A model generated the notes under the pieces. The model saw only the letters and a program-made list of their open reading frames with translations. It ran no database searches and was not told the origin of the DNA. Shown piece after piece: positions 34,775 through 42,046 of a DNA stretch of 42,489 nucleotides. Where the stretch lies: the NCBI GenBank assembly GCA_009840285.1, contig VXOF01000098.1:1-42489 (forward strand). The letters are read 5' to 3'. The translations under genes and the position numbers were made by a program. Each line of letters starts with the position of its first letter. Position 1 is the first letter of the stretch. The DNA is from Nitrospira sp. SB0662_bin_26 (GTDB lineage Bacteria; Nitrospirota; Nitrospiria; Nitrospirales; UBA8639).

Positions 34775-35425
34775 AGCTATCCCCTTTCGGTATTTAACAA
34801 GAGGCCCATATTGCTTTATATATGGTGAATGCTTTTATGGGACGATACTCTTTATTAAACTATTCTCGATAACAGAATATAGACTCTATTAAGTCTAACC
34901 TACTTGTTTCCCCTCTATGCTATCCATCATAGTCCACTGCTCTATATCAAGGAACAGTGCTTGCTATTACTAGCACTTCGATCATGCTTTTTTTAGGAAG
35001 CAATCAAACCCCTTGTTTATCTATACAACGGATGAGTCGGTATCGGCCAATTTTCAAACTCCGATAGGACAGTTTCTAATCTCATTGCCTTAATTTTCAT
35101 TAAAGGCCCCCGAATTGTCGTCTCCACGGATTAGCATGTAAGACTACCAGCTATTTCATCGACCGCTACCGGATCGGGCGGTATTGTCGGCATCCATCTC
35201 CGACACGGAAACGCTTTTATAAGCATCTCATGTATACCATTTTTCGCGGTTTCAAAATATGAGGCGAATGGGGAAAGTTGTATTTTCAATAGCGTACCAA
35301 AAGAAACCGAAAAGAAACGGAAAATAAACCACTCACTAATTGTCACCATTCTAAATGAGAATGCGGTTAAATCTACGTTACGTGTCAATAGGACTAATGG
35401 CCTAGGCTACTAGGTAGATAAAGAA
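34775..35425. other. 650-bp AT-rich region without convincing genes
   Basis: This lies between the head operon and the cargo cassette. It holds only short frames (a 27-codon one at 35017-35100 minus, and a Phe-rich one at 35131-35388 minus). It has several inverted repeats: TAGACT/AGTCTA at 34880-34897, TATCGG/CCGATA around 35041-35066 and TGTCGG/CCGACA at 35185-35205. Near 35299-35330 AAAGAAACC-type units repeat three times. The area could hold the element's replication origin, operators or packaging site. No conclusion can be drawn from sequence alone. Confidence 0.4.
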
Positions 35426-35465
35426 ATACCCAATCGAGAAAGGTGCATTCGCCTCGACTGGGTAT
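35426..35465 (-). terminator. rho-independent-like terminator of the cargo cassette
   Basis: ATACCCAGTCGAG pairs with CTCGATTGGGTAT across a 14-base loop (13-bp stem, one mismatch) and is followed on the minus strand by TTTCTTTAT. It lies 50 bp after the last cassette gene. Confidence 0.65.
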
Positions 35466-35514
35466 GCCAATAAACTGCTTTGCTATTTCCCTTGCAATTA
35501 CCGCAACCCATCCT

Positions 35515-35937
35515 TCATGCCGCAAAGCTTTCTACGTCAGCCAATGTCAATTGACGATGGTTGTCGCCATCGCATATCTCTAGCATATCGATAGAAATGG
35601 CTTTGATCATTTCGCTACATTCATCATCGGTCAGGCAATGTAAATTCATGTGGCACTTGTCGCCAGTATCCGACGGTTTGTATTTAAGTACGGCTTCTTT
35701 GGGTAGATCGGAGGTAGGGATTCTCCAAAAGACAGGAGGGTCTCCTGAGGGTTTTGGGAAATAGAAACGGCGTATGTGTTTACATTCAGTCCCGCTACTC
35801 TCTTTTGCACATTGCGTGTCGATAACTGATACTCCTCTATTTCCTGAGGAATTCTTGAATGCCAAGCTCGTAAATCGCTGCTTTTTCTTACTATAGTGTT
35901 TGCGATGAAAGAGTCGAATAATTTCTTTAACCTCCAC
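35515..35937 (-). CDS. cassette gene C: protein of unknown function
   Basis: A 140-residue protein, not recognised. It starts with GTG after a strong GGGAGGG site that lies inside the preceding gene, so the two overlap by up to 292 bp in different frames. The N-terminus is basic (KEIIRLFHRKHYSKKKQR); a segment 'RRFYFPKPSGDPPVFWRIP' near 57 and a cysteine/His-rich acidic end (GDKCHMNLHCLTDDECSEM near 92-110) follow. It is the last gene before the terminator. It looks more protein-like than the other frame in the overlap. Confidence 0.6.
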   Translation of the reverse strand: MEVKEIIRLFHRKHYSKKKQRFTSLAFKNSSGNRGVSVIDTQCAKESSGTECKHIRRFYFPKPSGDPPVFWRIPTSDLPKEAVLKYKPSDTGDKCHMNLHCLTDDECSEMIKAISIDMLEICDGDNHRQLTLADVESFAA

Positions 35938-36341
35938 GACAACCCTCCCAAATATTCAACTATTTCGTCTATCATCACATCTTTCTTCTTATGGACAACT
36001 TCATCGTTTGTCTCATGTATTATGTCAGTGTGCCCGTCTTGATTACAGAACACCTCCAAAGTGTGCTTTTCATGATAGCCAGAAACTAAAATGCCACCAT
36101 CAAGATCGGGAAACACTTCGATTTCTCTGATGCCGTATTTGATAAAATAGGAATGAATCGTCAATGCCGCTTCAATAGCAAGCTCGGTCGCACCGCGTCC
36201 TTCACCATAATGCCAACCATGATCCAAATCGCGGAATGAGCGAATTTGAGCCCTAATTTTAGGATTTTCCTCAGCGTTATAATTTAACTCAATACCTTGC
36301 ACCATATTCTGGTGCGTGGTCTTGTATGTCCTCACATTCAT
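35646..36341 (-). CDS. cassette gene B: conserved-looking unknown protein
   Basis: The frame spans 231 codons, but the first ~130 residues carry all the visible order: IRSFRDLDHGWHYGEGRGA near 32-50, ALTIHSYFIKYGIREIEVFP near 58-77, DLDGGILVSGYHEKHTLEVF near 78-97 and an acidic HETNDEVVHKKKDV. This is an alpha/beta arrangement I recall as recurring in uncharacterised bacterial proteins ('D-x-G-W-x-x-G-x-G ... E-V-F-P-x-x-D-G-G'). The remaining ~100 residues overlap gene C and look like out-of-frame sequence; a frameshift that removed an earlier stop is possible. Its start overlaps gene A by 4 bp (ATGA). Confidence 0.6.
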   Translation of the reverse strand: MNVRTYKTTHQNMVQGIELNYNAEENPKIRAQIRSFRDLDHGWHYGEGRGATELAIEAALTIHSYFIKYGIREIEVFPDLDGGILVSGYHEKHTLEVFCNQDGHTDIIHETNDEVVHKKKDVMIDEIVEYLGGLSWRLKKLFDSFIANTIVRKSSDLRAWHSRIPQEIEEYQLSTRNVQKRVAGLNVNTYAVSISQNPQETLLSFGESLPPIYPKKPYLNTNRRILATSAT

Positions 36342-36643
36342 TTTTTGGGCCCCTTTTTGGCCTTATCTATAGCTTCTTTTACATTGTCCATTGTCGCAAT
36401 TGTGTGATTTGTTTGGCGCTCCAACACTTGTATTGCTTTGTTTAGATGCGCCACCAGTGTTTTGGCGGTGTTAAATGACATAAGCAATTGGCAATGCTGG
36501 CGACCATTTGTCATGGCAATGATATTTAAATCGGACAATGTTATACCGACTTCGAAACCGTTGAGGTAGATTTGGGGCATGACAACTGCTTGGTCGTCTG
36601 ATTTCTTAATAAGATCGACATCCGATTGTGTTTCGTCAACCAT
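36338..36643 (-). CDS. cassette gene A: small protein resembling the DUF3467 type
   Basis: A 101-residue protein. ATG 36643 is chosen for its AGGGAG site; an upstream TTG was rejected. 'PQIYLNGFEVGITLSDLNII' near 23-42, 'MSFNTAKTLVAHLNKAIQVLE' near 55-75 and a Lys-rich tail give a pattern (N-G-F ... S-D ... A-K-x-L ... L ... E) like the DUF3467-type small proteins of unknown function. It is the first cassette gene, overlapping gene B by ATGA, and has its own extended -10 promoter. Confidence 0.6.
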   Translation of the reverse strand: MVDETQSDVDLIKKSDDQAVVMPQIYLNGFEVGITLSDLNIIAMTNGRQHCQLLMSFNTAKTLVAHLNKAIQVLERQTNHTIATMDNVKEAIDKAKKGPKK

Positions 36644-36699
36644 ATTTTTACTCCCTAAAGAAAACCCGTTCAATTATTTGCTATTAATCTACTACGTTC

Positions 36700-36708
36700 A
36701 TCATACCA
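36700..36708 (-). promoter_or_regulatory. extended -10 promoter of the three-gene cassette
   Basis: TGGTATGAT on the minus strand fits the extended -10 consensus (TG-N-TATGAT), with TTGACT just upstream of it at a distance too short for a normal -35. It lies 57 bp before the ATG of gene A, between integrase and the cassette. Confidence 0.45.
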
Positions 36709-36773
36709 AAAGTCAACCTGGCGGCTTTGATTCAGATAAGCAGCTTCCTTATCGCTTTATTTCTGGCCCTTCC

Positions 36774-37922
36774 TTAATTGCCCTGTTCCGTTTCGTGCTG
36801 TAGGTAATCAGCCCACGCTTGCATGACTTCCTTTCTCTGTTCCAATAAATCAGACCTCAAATAGGCTGCATCAAGACCCTGCAATTTATGGCCTAATGCT
36901 GCCTCTGATACTGCCCTAGCAATCCCCTTTTCTTCGCACCATGTTTTGAAACAGGCTCGACTAATGGCATGAGGTACAGCCGGAATCCCGTTATCCTTGA
37001 CGGCCTTACTAATTGTTGCGTCACTCATGACGCTTCCCCGCTTTGCCGGAAAGATTAATCCGGTATCACCAAAATGCTCTTTAGCTTCATTCAAGATTGC
37101 CAGCGCACGAGAAGACAGAGGGATACATAATGATTCCCCGGTCTTTGTTCGTGGTCCGGGCAAGTGCCACTGTTTCTTTTCCATATCAATCTCGGACCAG
37201 TCCGCTTTTCGTACCTCTTGCGAACGTGTAGCCGTTAGAATCAAAAACTCAAAAGCTAACTTGGTAGATATGAAAGCCGTGCTATCACGAATCGTTTGAA
37301 TCGCTGCTCCGACTTGATCATAGGGAATGGTTTTAAAATGTCCTTTTAGCTTTGTCGCGTTCGGTAAGTGTCTTGTCGATATAGAGTCTACCGGATTGTC
37401 GGAACGGAAACCTTTCGTTTTAGCCCGTTCTAAGACAGCCCCAATACGCCGTTTGACCTTCTGGCCCATTTCATGTTTGGTAGTCCACAACTTTTCGACT
37501 ATTCCTAGCACGTCATTACTTGAAATTGCGTCTACCTGCTTATGCATGATTCCCTTGGCATGTTGCTCTAAACATGCCCTCCAATGTTTTTCTGTATTCC
37601 CTCCATTTTTCCAGGTAGGCCGATTAATCTTAATGACTTCTTCAAGTAACTCTGAAAATGTCGGAACCTCTTCTTTCTTTTCCTTCAAGATAGGTTCACC
37701 TCTATGTACCTTGCGCCGATTATCAAAGGCTTTCTCCCGCGCTTCCTCGATGGAAACTATCGGCCACGGACCCAAGCCAAGATCACGCCGCCGTCCCTTA
37801 ATCACAAGCCTTTGAATCCAGCTTTTTGAGCCTCGCGGAGAAACGCACATATATAATGTTCGATCATCTCGGTACATTCCTCGTTTAGCGAGCTTTTCAA
37901 TCTTCAACTTCGTAAGACCCAT
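36774..37922 (-). CDS. int: P4-type tyrosine integrase
   Basis: A 382-residue recombinase of the P4/DUF4102 type. The N-terminal arm-binding domain is visible (LTKLKIEKLAKRGMYRDDRT, YMCVSPRGSKSWIQR, 'GLGPWPIVSIEEAREKA'). The catalytic domain has Arg in TATRSQEVRKADWSEID near 240, Lys in RTKTGES, and the nucleophile Tyr354 in AYLRSD. ATG 37922 is preceded by an excellent GGGGAGG site; upstream codons were rejected. Box II reads H-A-I-S-R instead of H-x-x-R, one residue longer than usual. It lies 255 bp from the tRNA-Leu 3' end it targets. Confidence 0.93.
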   Translation of the reverse strand: MGLTKLKIEKLAKRGMYRDDRTLYMCVSPRGSKSWIQRLVIKGRRRDLGLGPWPIVSIEEAREKAFDNRRKVHRGEPILKEKKEEVPTFSELLEEVIKINRPTWKNGGNTEKHWRACLEQHAKGIMHKQVDAISSNDVLGIVEKLWTTKHEMGQKVKRRIGAVLERAKTKGFRSDNPVDSISTRHLPNATKLKGHFKTIPYDQVGAAIQTIRDSTAFISTKLAFEFLILTATRSQEVRKADWSEIDMEKKQWHLPGPRTKTGESLCIPLSSRALAILNEAKEHFGDTGLIFPAKRGSVMSDATISKAVKDNGIPAVPHAISRACFKTWCEEKGIARAVSEAALGHKLQGLDAAYLRSDLLEQRKEVMQAWADYLQHETEQGN

Positions 37923-37966
37923 AATTCCTCCCCTGAACGTGTTAGATAAAGAATCACCTAACCTGT

Positions 37967-37995
37967 ATCCTAACATTTTTCCCCACATAATGCAA
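37967..37995 (-). promoter_or_regulatory. putative integrase promoter
   Basis: On the minus strand TTGCAT (37990-37995) and TAGGAT (37967-37972) are separated by 17 bp, 44 bp before the integrase ATG. Confidence 0.5.
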
Positions 37996-38072
37996 GAAAA
38001 ATTCTCAAAATTCTTGAAATTGATTTGACAGACGGGGAGAGGGAAATAGAACGCTGCGCTATTGACAAATTT

Positions 38073-38094
38073 CAATAAACCTTTATATTTATTG
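38073..38094. repeat. inverted repeat near attR (possible arm-binding site)
   Basis: CAATAAA and TTTATTG flank 8 bases in a very AT-rich stretch between integrase and attR, where integrase or excisionase arm sites are expected. Confidence 0.4.
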
Positions 38095-38177
38095 ATATTT
38101 ATGAGATATTACGTAGGGCTGTTTGCGGGATAAAGTGCGGCAGGACGGGGGATTTGCAGGAATCTATTTTGAGAATT

Positions 38178-38191
38178 TGGTGCTGGAGGCC
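38178..38191. repeat. attR: right attachment core within tRNA-Leu
   Basis: TGGTGCTGGAGGCC, identical to 26629-26642. On the minus strand it is the last 14 bases of tRNA-Leu (including CCA), so the tRNA stays intact after integration. Confidence 0.85.
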
Positions 38192-38266
38192 GGACTTGAA
38201 CCGGCACGCTTCTTGCGAAGCACGGGATTTTAAGTCCCGGGTGTCTGCCTGTTTCACCACTCCAGC
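38178..38266 (-). tRNA. tRNA-Leu (anticodon UAA), CCA encoded
   Basis: Read on the minus strand, GCTGGAG and CTCCAGC form the 7-bp acceptor stem, followed by A and CCA. The anticodon stem CGGGA/TCCCG encloses the loop CTTAAAA with anticodon TAA. A long variable arm (TGCTTC, loop, GAAGCG) marks a class II tRNA, and GCCGG TTCAAGT CCGGC is the T arm. The 3' end is the integration target of the element. Confidence 0.95.
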
Positions 38267-38330
38267 ACGGGAAATTCACTCTATCATCACGCTACCGGAG
38301 TGGCAAGAATTCACGCGCGGGTTGCGGCAA

Positions 38331-39359
38331 TCATCGTCCCAATACGTGCTTCTGATACCACGCCCAAAACAGGCTGATACCCTCGCGTACCGGGATTTGC
38401 GGAGCATAGCCCAATAGCTCTCGCGCTCTGGAAATATCGGCGCAAGTGGAAACGATATCGGCCTCCGGCATGGGAGCGGAAACGACGTGCGCCTTTTGTC
38501 CGACGCATTCTTCAATCACTTGAACAAATTCAGCCAATGAAACGGGCTCTCCTCGTCCGAGATTCAGGATCTCGTACCCGAACGGCCGGTCGACGGCGCT
38601 GACCACGCCATGGACGATATCGCTCACGAACGTCCAATCACGGTGCATGTTCCCCGAATTGTAAAGCGGCACGTCATGCCCGAAAAAGATATTGTCCAGC
38701 ACTTTATACGCCATCATGTCCGGGCGTCCCCTGGGGCCGTATACCGTGAAAAACCTGAGAGCCGTAAACGGTAACCCATACACGTGATGATACGAATAGC
38801 CCAACAATTCTCCGGCTTTCTTGCTGGCGGCATAAGGAGCCAGGGGCCGGTCACATGGATCACTTTCGCGAAAAGGGATCGCTTCCGTATTGCCATACAC
38901 GGACGAAGTCGAAGCAAACACGAAGGTGGGCAACGTGTCACGCCGGTCTCGACCCCCAATCCTTCCAACGGCGGCATCCAGCAGATTCAGCGTCCCGTTG
39001 ATATTCACGTCGCAGTAGAGATGGGGATTCTCAATCGAAACTCGAACCCCGGCCATCGCCGCCAAGTGAATAATTCCATCAAATTCGTGAGACGAAAAGA
39101 GTTCTTCCACGGTCTGCCGGTTTCGAATGTCTCCATGGATAAACGTGAAGGCTTCTCCCAGGCCGCTTTGACTCAAGGCTTGGCGGACTTCCTCCAAATT
39201 GGCGCGTTTCCTGTCCGGGTCATAATAGTCGTTCAGGTTATCCAAACCCACAACCCGATCTCCCCGGGCCGCTAACGCCTGGACGGTGTGGCTTCCGATA
39301 AATCCCGCCGCCCCCGTGACGAATAGGGTTCTACTCAAGGCTCTTTCCCTTTCCGTCAT
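38331..39359 (-). CDS. NAD-dependent nucleotide-sugar epimerase (UDP-glucuronate 4-epimerase-like)
   Basis: A 342-residue extended SDR. The Rossmann motif is TGAAGFIGS near 15-23, and LDNLNDYYDPDRKRANL near 39-55 is typical of UDP-glucuronate/galacturonate 4-epimerases. HLAAMAGVRVSIENP near 97, the active Ser/Tyr set SSVYG and Y-A-A-S-K near 165, and RFFTVYGPRGRPDMM near 190 complete the pattern. It would invert C4 of UDP-glucuronate for surface polysaccharide. It is divergent from the ClpS-like gene and adjacent to tRNA-Leu. Confidence 0.87.
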   Translation of the reverse strand: MTERERALSRTLFVTGAAGFIGSHTVQALAARGDRVVGLDNLNDYYDPDRKRANLEEVRQALSQSGLGEAFTFIHGDIRNRQTVEELFSSHEFDGIIHLAAMAGVRVSIENPHLYCDVNINGTLNLLDAAVGRIGGRDRRDTLPTFVFASTSSVYGNTEAIPFRESDPCDRPLAPYAASKKAGELLGYSYHHVYGLPFTALRFFTVYGPRGRPDMMAYKVLDNIFFGHDVPLYNSGNMHRDWTFVSDIVHGVVSAVDRPFGYEILNLGRGEPVSLAEFVQVIEECVGQKAHVVSAPMPEADIVSTCADISRARELLGYAPQIPVREGISLFWAWYQKHVLGR

Positions 39360-39395
39360 GCAAGAGTGAAGTCACGTTCAAAACAACCTTCTTTA

Positions 39396-39424
39396 TTGTG
39401 TGATGGGTACCTCATGAGTACAAT
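39396..39424 (+). promoter_or_regulatory. putative promoter of the ClpS-like gene
   Basis: TTGTGT and TACAAT with a 17-bp spacer, 21 bp before the ATG at 39446. The short leader carries no clear ribosome site. Confidence 0.45.
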
Positions 39425-39445
39425 GCGGCATTATTTGCACACTGT

Positions 39446-39742
39446 ATGAGTAATCTTCCCACCGCAGAAGTGACGGAAGTCACGGAACAGGAAACCGATC
39501 AGGGTACCGGCCGTGACTTTGAAGCCGAAGTGATCGTGTACAATTGCGACTGTCACACGTATCAACAAGTCATCGACTTGTTTTGCCGGCACATTCCCGG
39601 CATGACCTCGTCCAAAGCCTTTGAGTTGGCTTGGCGGATCGACCATCACGGAAACGCCCGAGTCTACCAGGGCACTCAAAAGACGGCTGAAACGATCGCC
39701 CATAAACTTGCAGCCGGCGGGTTGCGAGTCGCCGTTCGCTAG
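39446..39742 (+). CDS. ClpS-like protease adaptor
   Basis: A 98-residue protein. After a polar N-terminus of about 27 residues, the sequence 'VIVYNCDCHTYQQVIDLFCRHI' and 'AFELAWRIDHHGNARVYQG' follows the ClpS fold, including the family's Y-N-D-D-x-T strand, the helix, and the 'H-x-x-G' region. ClpS hands N-degron proteins to ClpAP. One of the two acidic residues of the Y-N-D-D motif is Cys here (Y-N-C-D-C), which may alter substrate recognition. No clpA is adjacent. Confidence 0.7.
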   Translation: MSNLPTAEVTEVTEQETDQGTGRDFEAEVIVYNCDCHTYQQVIDLFCRHIPGMTSSKAFELAWRIDHHGNARVYQGTQKTAETIAHKLAAGGLRVAVR

Positions 39743-39850
39743 GCGATGTCAGGTCGCGTTGATCTCTTTTCGCCCGGACGATCCGAGGGCCGTCTTTCCA
39801 GCGTGAAAAGTTGCAACGTGCTTGTTTCGGCAGTTGTCAAAACAAATCGG

Positions 39851-40504
39851 TCAACGAGATCGTTTCGCTTTTGAGGCCGGCGCGGATCTTGCCTTGCTCG
39901 TCGCCTTGGTCTTCCCTTTGGTTTGGGCTTTTACCTTGGCTTTCGCCGGAGTACGAGGCTGTGCCCGCGGCTTGGAGGTGGGTTTGTGCGTACTCCGCTT
40001 TTGCGCCACGCTTTTCTTCGACACACCTTTAGAAGAAACTTTGCGAGCAACCTTCTTGGGGGCAGATTGAGCCTTCACCGACGCCTTCGCTTTGCGAACG
40101 GGCTTTGGGGCCTTTAAGGACTTGGCCTGCTTTTTAGGTGAAATTTTCGTTTTCGCCTTCGGTGATGCAGATTTTGGAGCAGCTTTTGAAGTTGCAGACC
40201 GTGTCGCTTTCGGTGCGGCTTTAGATTGTTTTGCCGGAGTTTTTTGTTTTGCCGCTGCTTTCTGTCTCTTGGCAGGCCTTGCCTTGGAAGAGGCAGGCGT
40301 TTCCTTTGGCTTTGGAGGGCTCAGCACCGGAAGTGATTTGCGGATTTTCAGGGATTTGAGACTGTCACCGCTATAGACCCGAACCTGATACAACTCCATG
40401 AGTTGATTGACGGCCTTTTGGTCCCCTTTCCGAGCCAGCGCCAGCAAGTGCCGGCGCTGATTCATTTCTTCTTCTTCAGTATGGGATGTGACTCGTCTTT
40501 CCAT
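39851..40504 (-). CDS. H1-like lysine/alanine-rich protein
   Basis: A 217-residue protein in two parts. Residues 1-60 are ordinary (HLLALARKGDQKAVNQLMEL is near 19-38) and may form a small helical domain. From about 62 to the end it is almost wholly Lys, Ala, Ser, Pro, Arg and Thr with repeated K-A-K / P-K-K / S-K-A units, like histone H1-like proteins (AlgP, HctB types). Such tails bind DNA or RNA non-specifically and compact the nucleoid. Low complexity makes homology uncertain. The gene is convergent with the ClpS-like gene. Confidence 0.72.
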   Translation of the reverse strand: MERRVTSHTEEEEMNQRRHLLALARKGDQKAVNQLMELYQVRVYSGDSLKSLKIRKSLPVLSPPKPKETPASSKARPAKRQKAAAKQKTPAKQSKAAPKATRSATSKAAPKSASPKAKTKISPKKQAKSLKAPKPVRKAKASVKAQSAPKKVARKVSSKGVSKKSVAQKRSTHKPTSKPRAQPRTPAKAKVKAQTKGKTKATSKARSAPASKAKRSR

Positions 40505-40592
40505 TCCTATGCCCTAGGGTATCCTCACGACACGATCATTTGCAGAAAACATCACGAAAACACGTCGATGACGGTTCCAAATTAGACTCCGG

Positions 40593-40781
40593 CTATTTTT
40601 TATTACTGAAGACCGCGGCATCACACGAAAAATACTTCAATTGCTTGAGGGGAATGATGATAACTTCCTTGGGAGTGTCAATTTCCAGGATTTCCATATC
40701 ATCGCTGATCGTATGACGAAGAGCATCACTCACCATGAGTTCCTGGTTATCGGTAAACACCACTTTGACCCAATACTGCAC
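40593..40781 (-). CDS. small unknown protein (62 residues)
   Basis: Starts with GTG after a good AAAGGAG site. MQYWVKVVFTDNQELMVSDA and ILEIDTPKEVIIIPLKQLKY suggest a small beta-rich domain, reminiscent of short 'DUF'-type or PilZ-like regulators, but no family is recognised. It lies between proC and the H1-like gene, same strand. Confidence 0.6.
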   Translation of the reverse strand: MQYWVKVVFTDNQELMVSDALRHTISDDMEILEIDTPKEVIIIPLKQLKYFSCDAAVFSNKK

Positions 40782-40863
40782 AATGGACTCCTTTCTTCTC
40801 TTCGCGCCCGCTTGAATTGTACTGTTCCACGGCGATTCTCCGTCACGTCCTTTGACGGCAATT

Positions 40864-41736
40864 TCACGTTATGGTTCGCTTTGCTTGCTGCGATGCAACC
40901 GAGGATTCCCTAGAGACCATAGCCTGTTTTCGTAATTCCTGACAACGAAGGGTTGCGGCTTCAACGGCGCTGACCACCGTTCCTCGCAGTCGTCCTTTTT
41001 CGAGCCGATGCAAGCCGGCGATGGTCGTCCCGCCGGGGGAAGCCACCTGGTCTTTCAGCAACCCCGGATGGGCCTTTGTTTCGACGACCATTTTGGCCGC
41101 ACCCAATACCGTTTGCGCCGCCAGGAGTTGGGCATGCGCACGGGACAGCCCCATTTTTACGCCGCCATCAGCCAAGGCCTCGATAAACAGATACACGTAC
41201 GCCGGTCCGCCTCCGCTCAAGCCGGTCACCGCATCCAGGAGCGGCTCATCAAGCACCACCACTTGTCCCATGGCCTCGAACACTGCCCGGGCAACCTTCA
41301 TTTGGTCGGTCGTCACCCCGGGCCCACCTGCGAGAGCCGTCGCACCTTCCAGAACAATAGACGGCGTATTGGGCATGGCCCGGACCACACGCGCCCGAGA
41401 ATGCAACCCGGCAATAATGGTCGCGATAGACACTCCCGCCGCCACGGTAATAATGAGTTGACCGGAACCTCGAGATAGTTCCAAGCCATCCAAAACCTTA
41501 TTTATAACTTGAGGTTTTATTGCTAAGACAATGATATCACTGGATGCAGCACTCTCTTGGTTATCGCGTGACACGCGGACATTAAAGGTCTTGCGGAAAT
41601 GCGTTAACCGTTGAGCATCCACATCCGTGGCACAAATCTGACTCGGATTCACAATACCTTTTTTCAACAAACCGGAGACAATGGCTTCCGCCATGTTCCC
41701 CGCCCCGATAACGGCTATTTGCTTTTTCTTCAACAT
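40864..41736 (-). CDS. proC: pyrroline-5-carboxylate reductase
   Basis: A 290-residue NAD(P)H-dependent enzyme making proline from pyrroline-5-carboxylate. The Rossmann motif AVIGAGNMAEAI is near 7-18, VRAMPNTPSIV near 120, LSGGGPAYVYLFIEAL near 165 and the ProC signature region VASPGGTTIAGLHRLE near 230. ATG 41736 gives the usual start just before the Rossmann strand; an in-frame TTG upstream was rejected. A ~25-residue polar C-terminal tail exceeds the normal length (about 270). putA earlier in the window runs the opposite pathway. Confidence 0.92.
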   Translation of the reverse strand: MLKKKQIAVIGAGNMAEAIVSGLLKKGIVNPSQICATDVDAQRLTHFRKTFNVRVSRDNQESAASSDIIVLAIKPQVINKVLDGLELSRGSGQLIITVAAGVSIATIIAGLHSRARVVRAMPNTPSIVLEGATALAGGPGVTTDQMKVARAVFEAMGQVVVLDEPLLDAVTGLSGGGPAYVYLFIEALADGGVKMGLSRAHAQLLAAQTVLGAAKMVVETKAHPGLLKDQVASPGGTTIAGLHRLEKGRLRGTVVSAVEAATLRCQELRKQAMVSRESSVASQQAKRTIT

Positions 41737-41841
41737 GATGCGGGTAAGTATATCGTGGATTGTAAGCCCATTCAACTTATGGAGCCCCTGCTATATCGCA
41801 CTATCGGGCGCATGACGGCGTTGTGTCTTCGCTCAACTCTC

Positions 41842-41893
41842 GCTTATCTATCTGATAAGCCTCGGGGTTCGCTGCAGGACGCCTTGCCCTGCA
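41842..41893. repeat. two adjacent hairpins in the proC upstream region
   Basis: GCTTATC/GATAAGC (41842-41860, 5-base loop) is followed 12 bases later by TGCAGG/CCTGCA (41873-41893). They lie between proC and the divergent gene at 42047, in a 271-bp gap that holds no gene. A dispersed repeat or regulatory structure is possible. Confidence 0.4.
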
Positions 41894-41957
41894 TCCCGTT
41901 ATCACAATAAATCAGGGATTCCTTATTGAGCTTGATTGCTCGATTCTGAAAGACGTG

Positions 41958-41985
41958 TTGATTTTTTACGAGGCGGGAGTATAGT
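41958..41985 (+). promoter_or_regulatory. putative promoter of the right-edge gene
   Basis: TTGATT and TATAGT with a 16-bp spacer, 61 bp before the ATG at 42047. Confidence 0.5.
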
Positions 41986-42046
41986 AAAAAGCACGATCAA
42001 GTAGCCACCCTCATGGAATGCCAACCCATGCGAAAGGAGGCTTCTT

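Larger units (their letters stand above)
26629..38191. mobile_element. integrated capsid-encoding phage satellite-like element (cf-PICI-like)
   Basis: About 11.5 kb bounded by a 14-bp direct repeat, one copy being the 3' end of an intact tRNA-Leu. A P4-type integrase lies beside the tRNA. The interior is clearly AT-richer than the flanks and almost all genes read leftward. It encodes a full HK97-type head and packaging set (terminase large subunit, HNH nuclease, major capsid, protease, adaptor, portal, gp10-like connector). No tail, tape-measure, lysis, repressor or primase genes are recognisable. This matches the published concept of capsid-forming phage-inducible chromosomal islands, which make their own small heads and borrow helper tails. 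A decayed prophage is the main alternative, but the intact, tightly coupled reading frames and precise ends argue against random decay. Confidence 0.8.

Noticed and set aside
35131-35388. 85-codon frame on the minus strand
   Set aside because: Starts with TTG, has no ribosome site and a composition (Phe-rich, then Pro-rich) unlike a real protein; left as noncoding.
26629-38191. A normal inducible prophage
   Set aside because: No tail, tape-measure, lysis, repressor or replication genes and only 11.5 kb; frames present are intact and tightly packed.
41611-41910. 99-codon plus-strand frame over the proC start
   Set aside because: Mostly antisense to proC with no ribosome site; a shadow of the real gene.
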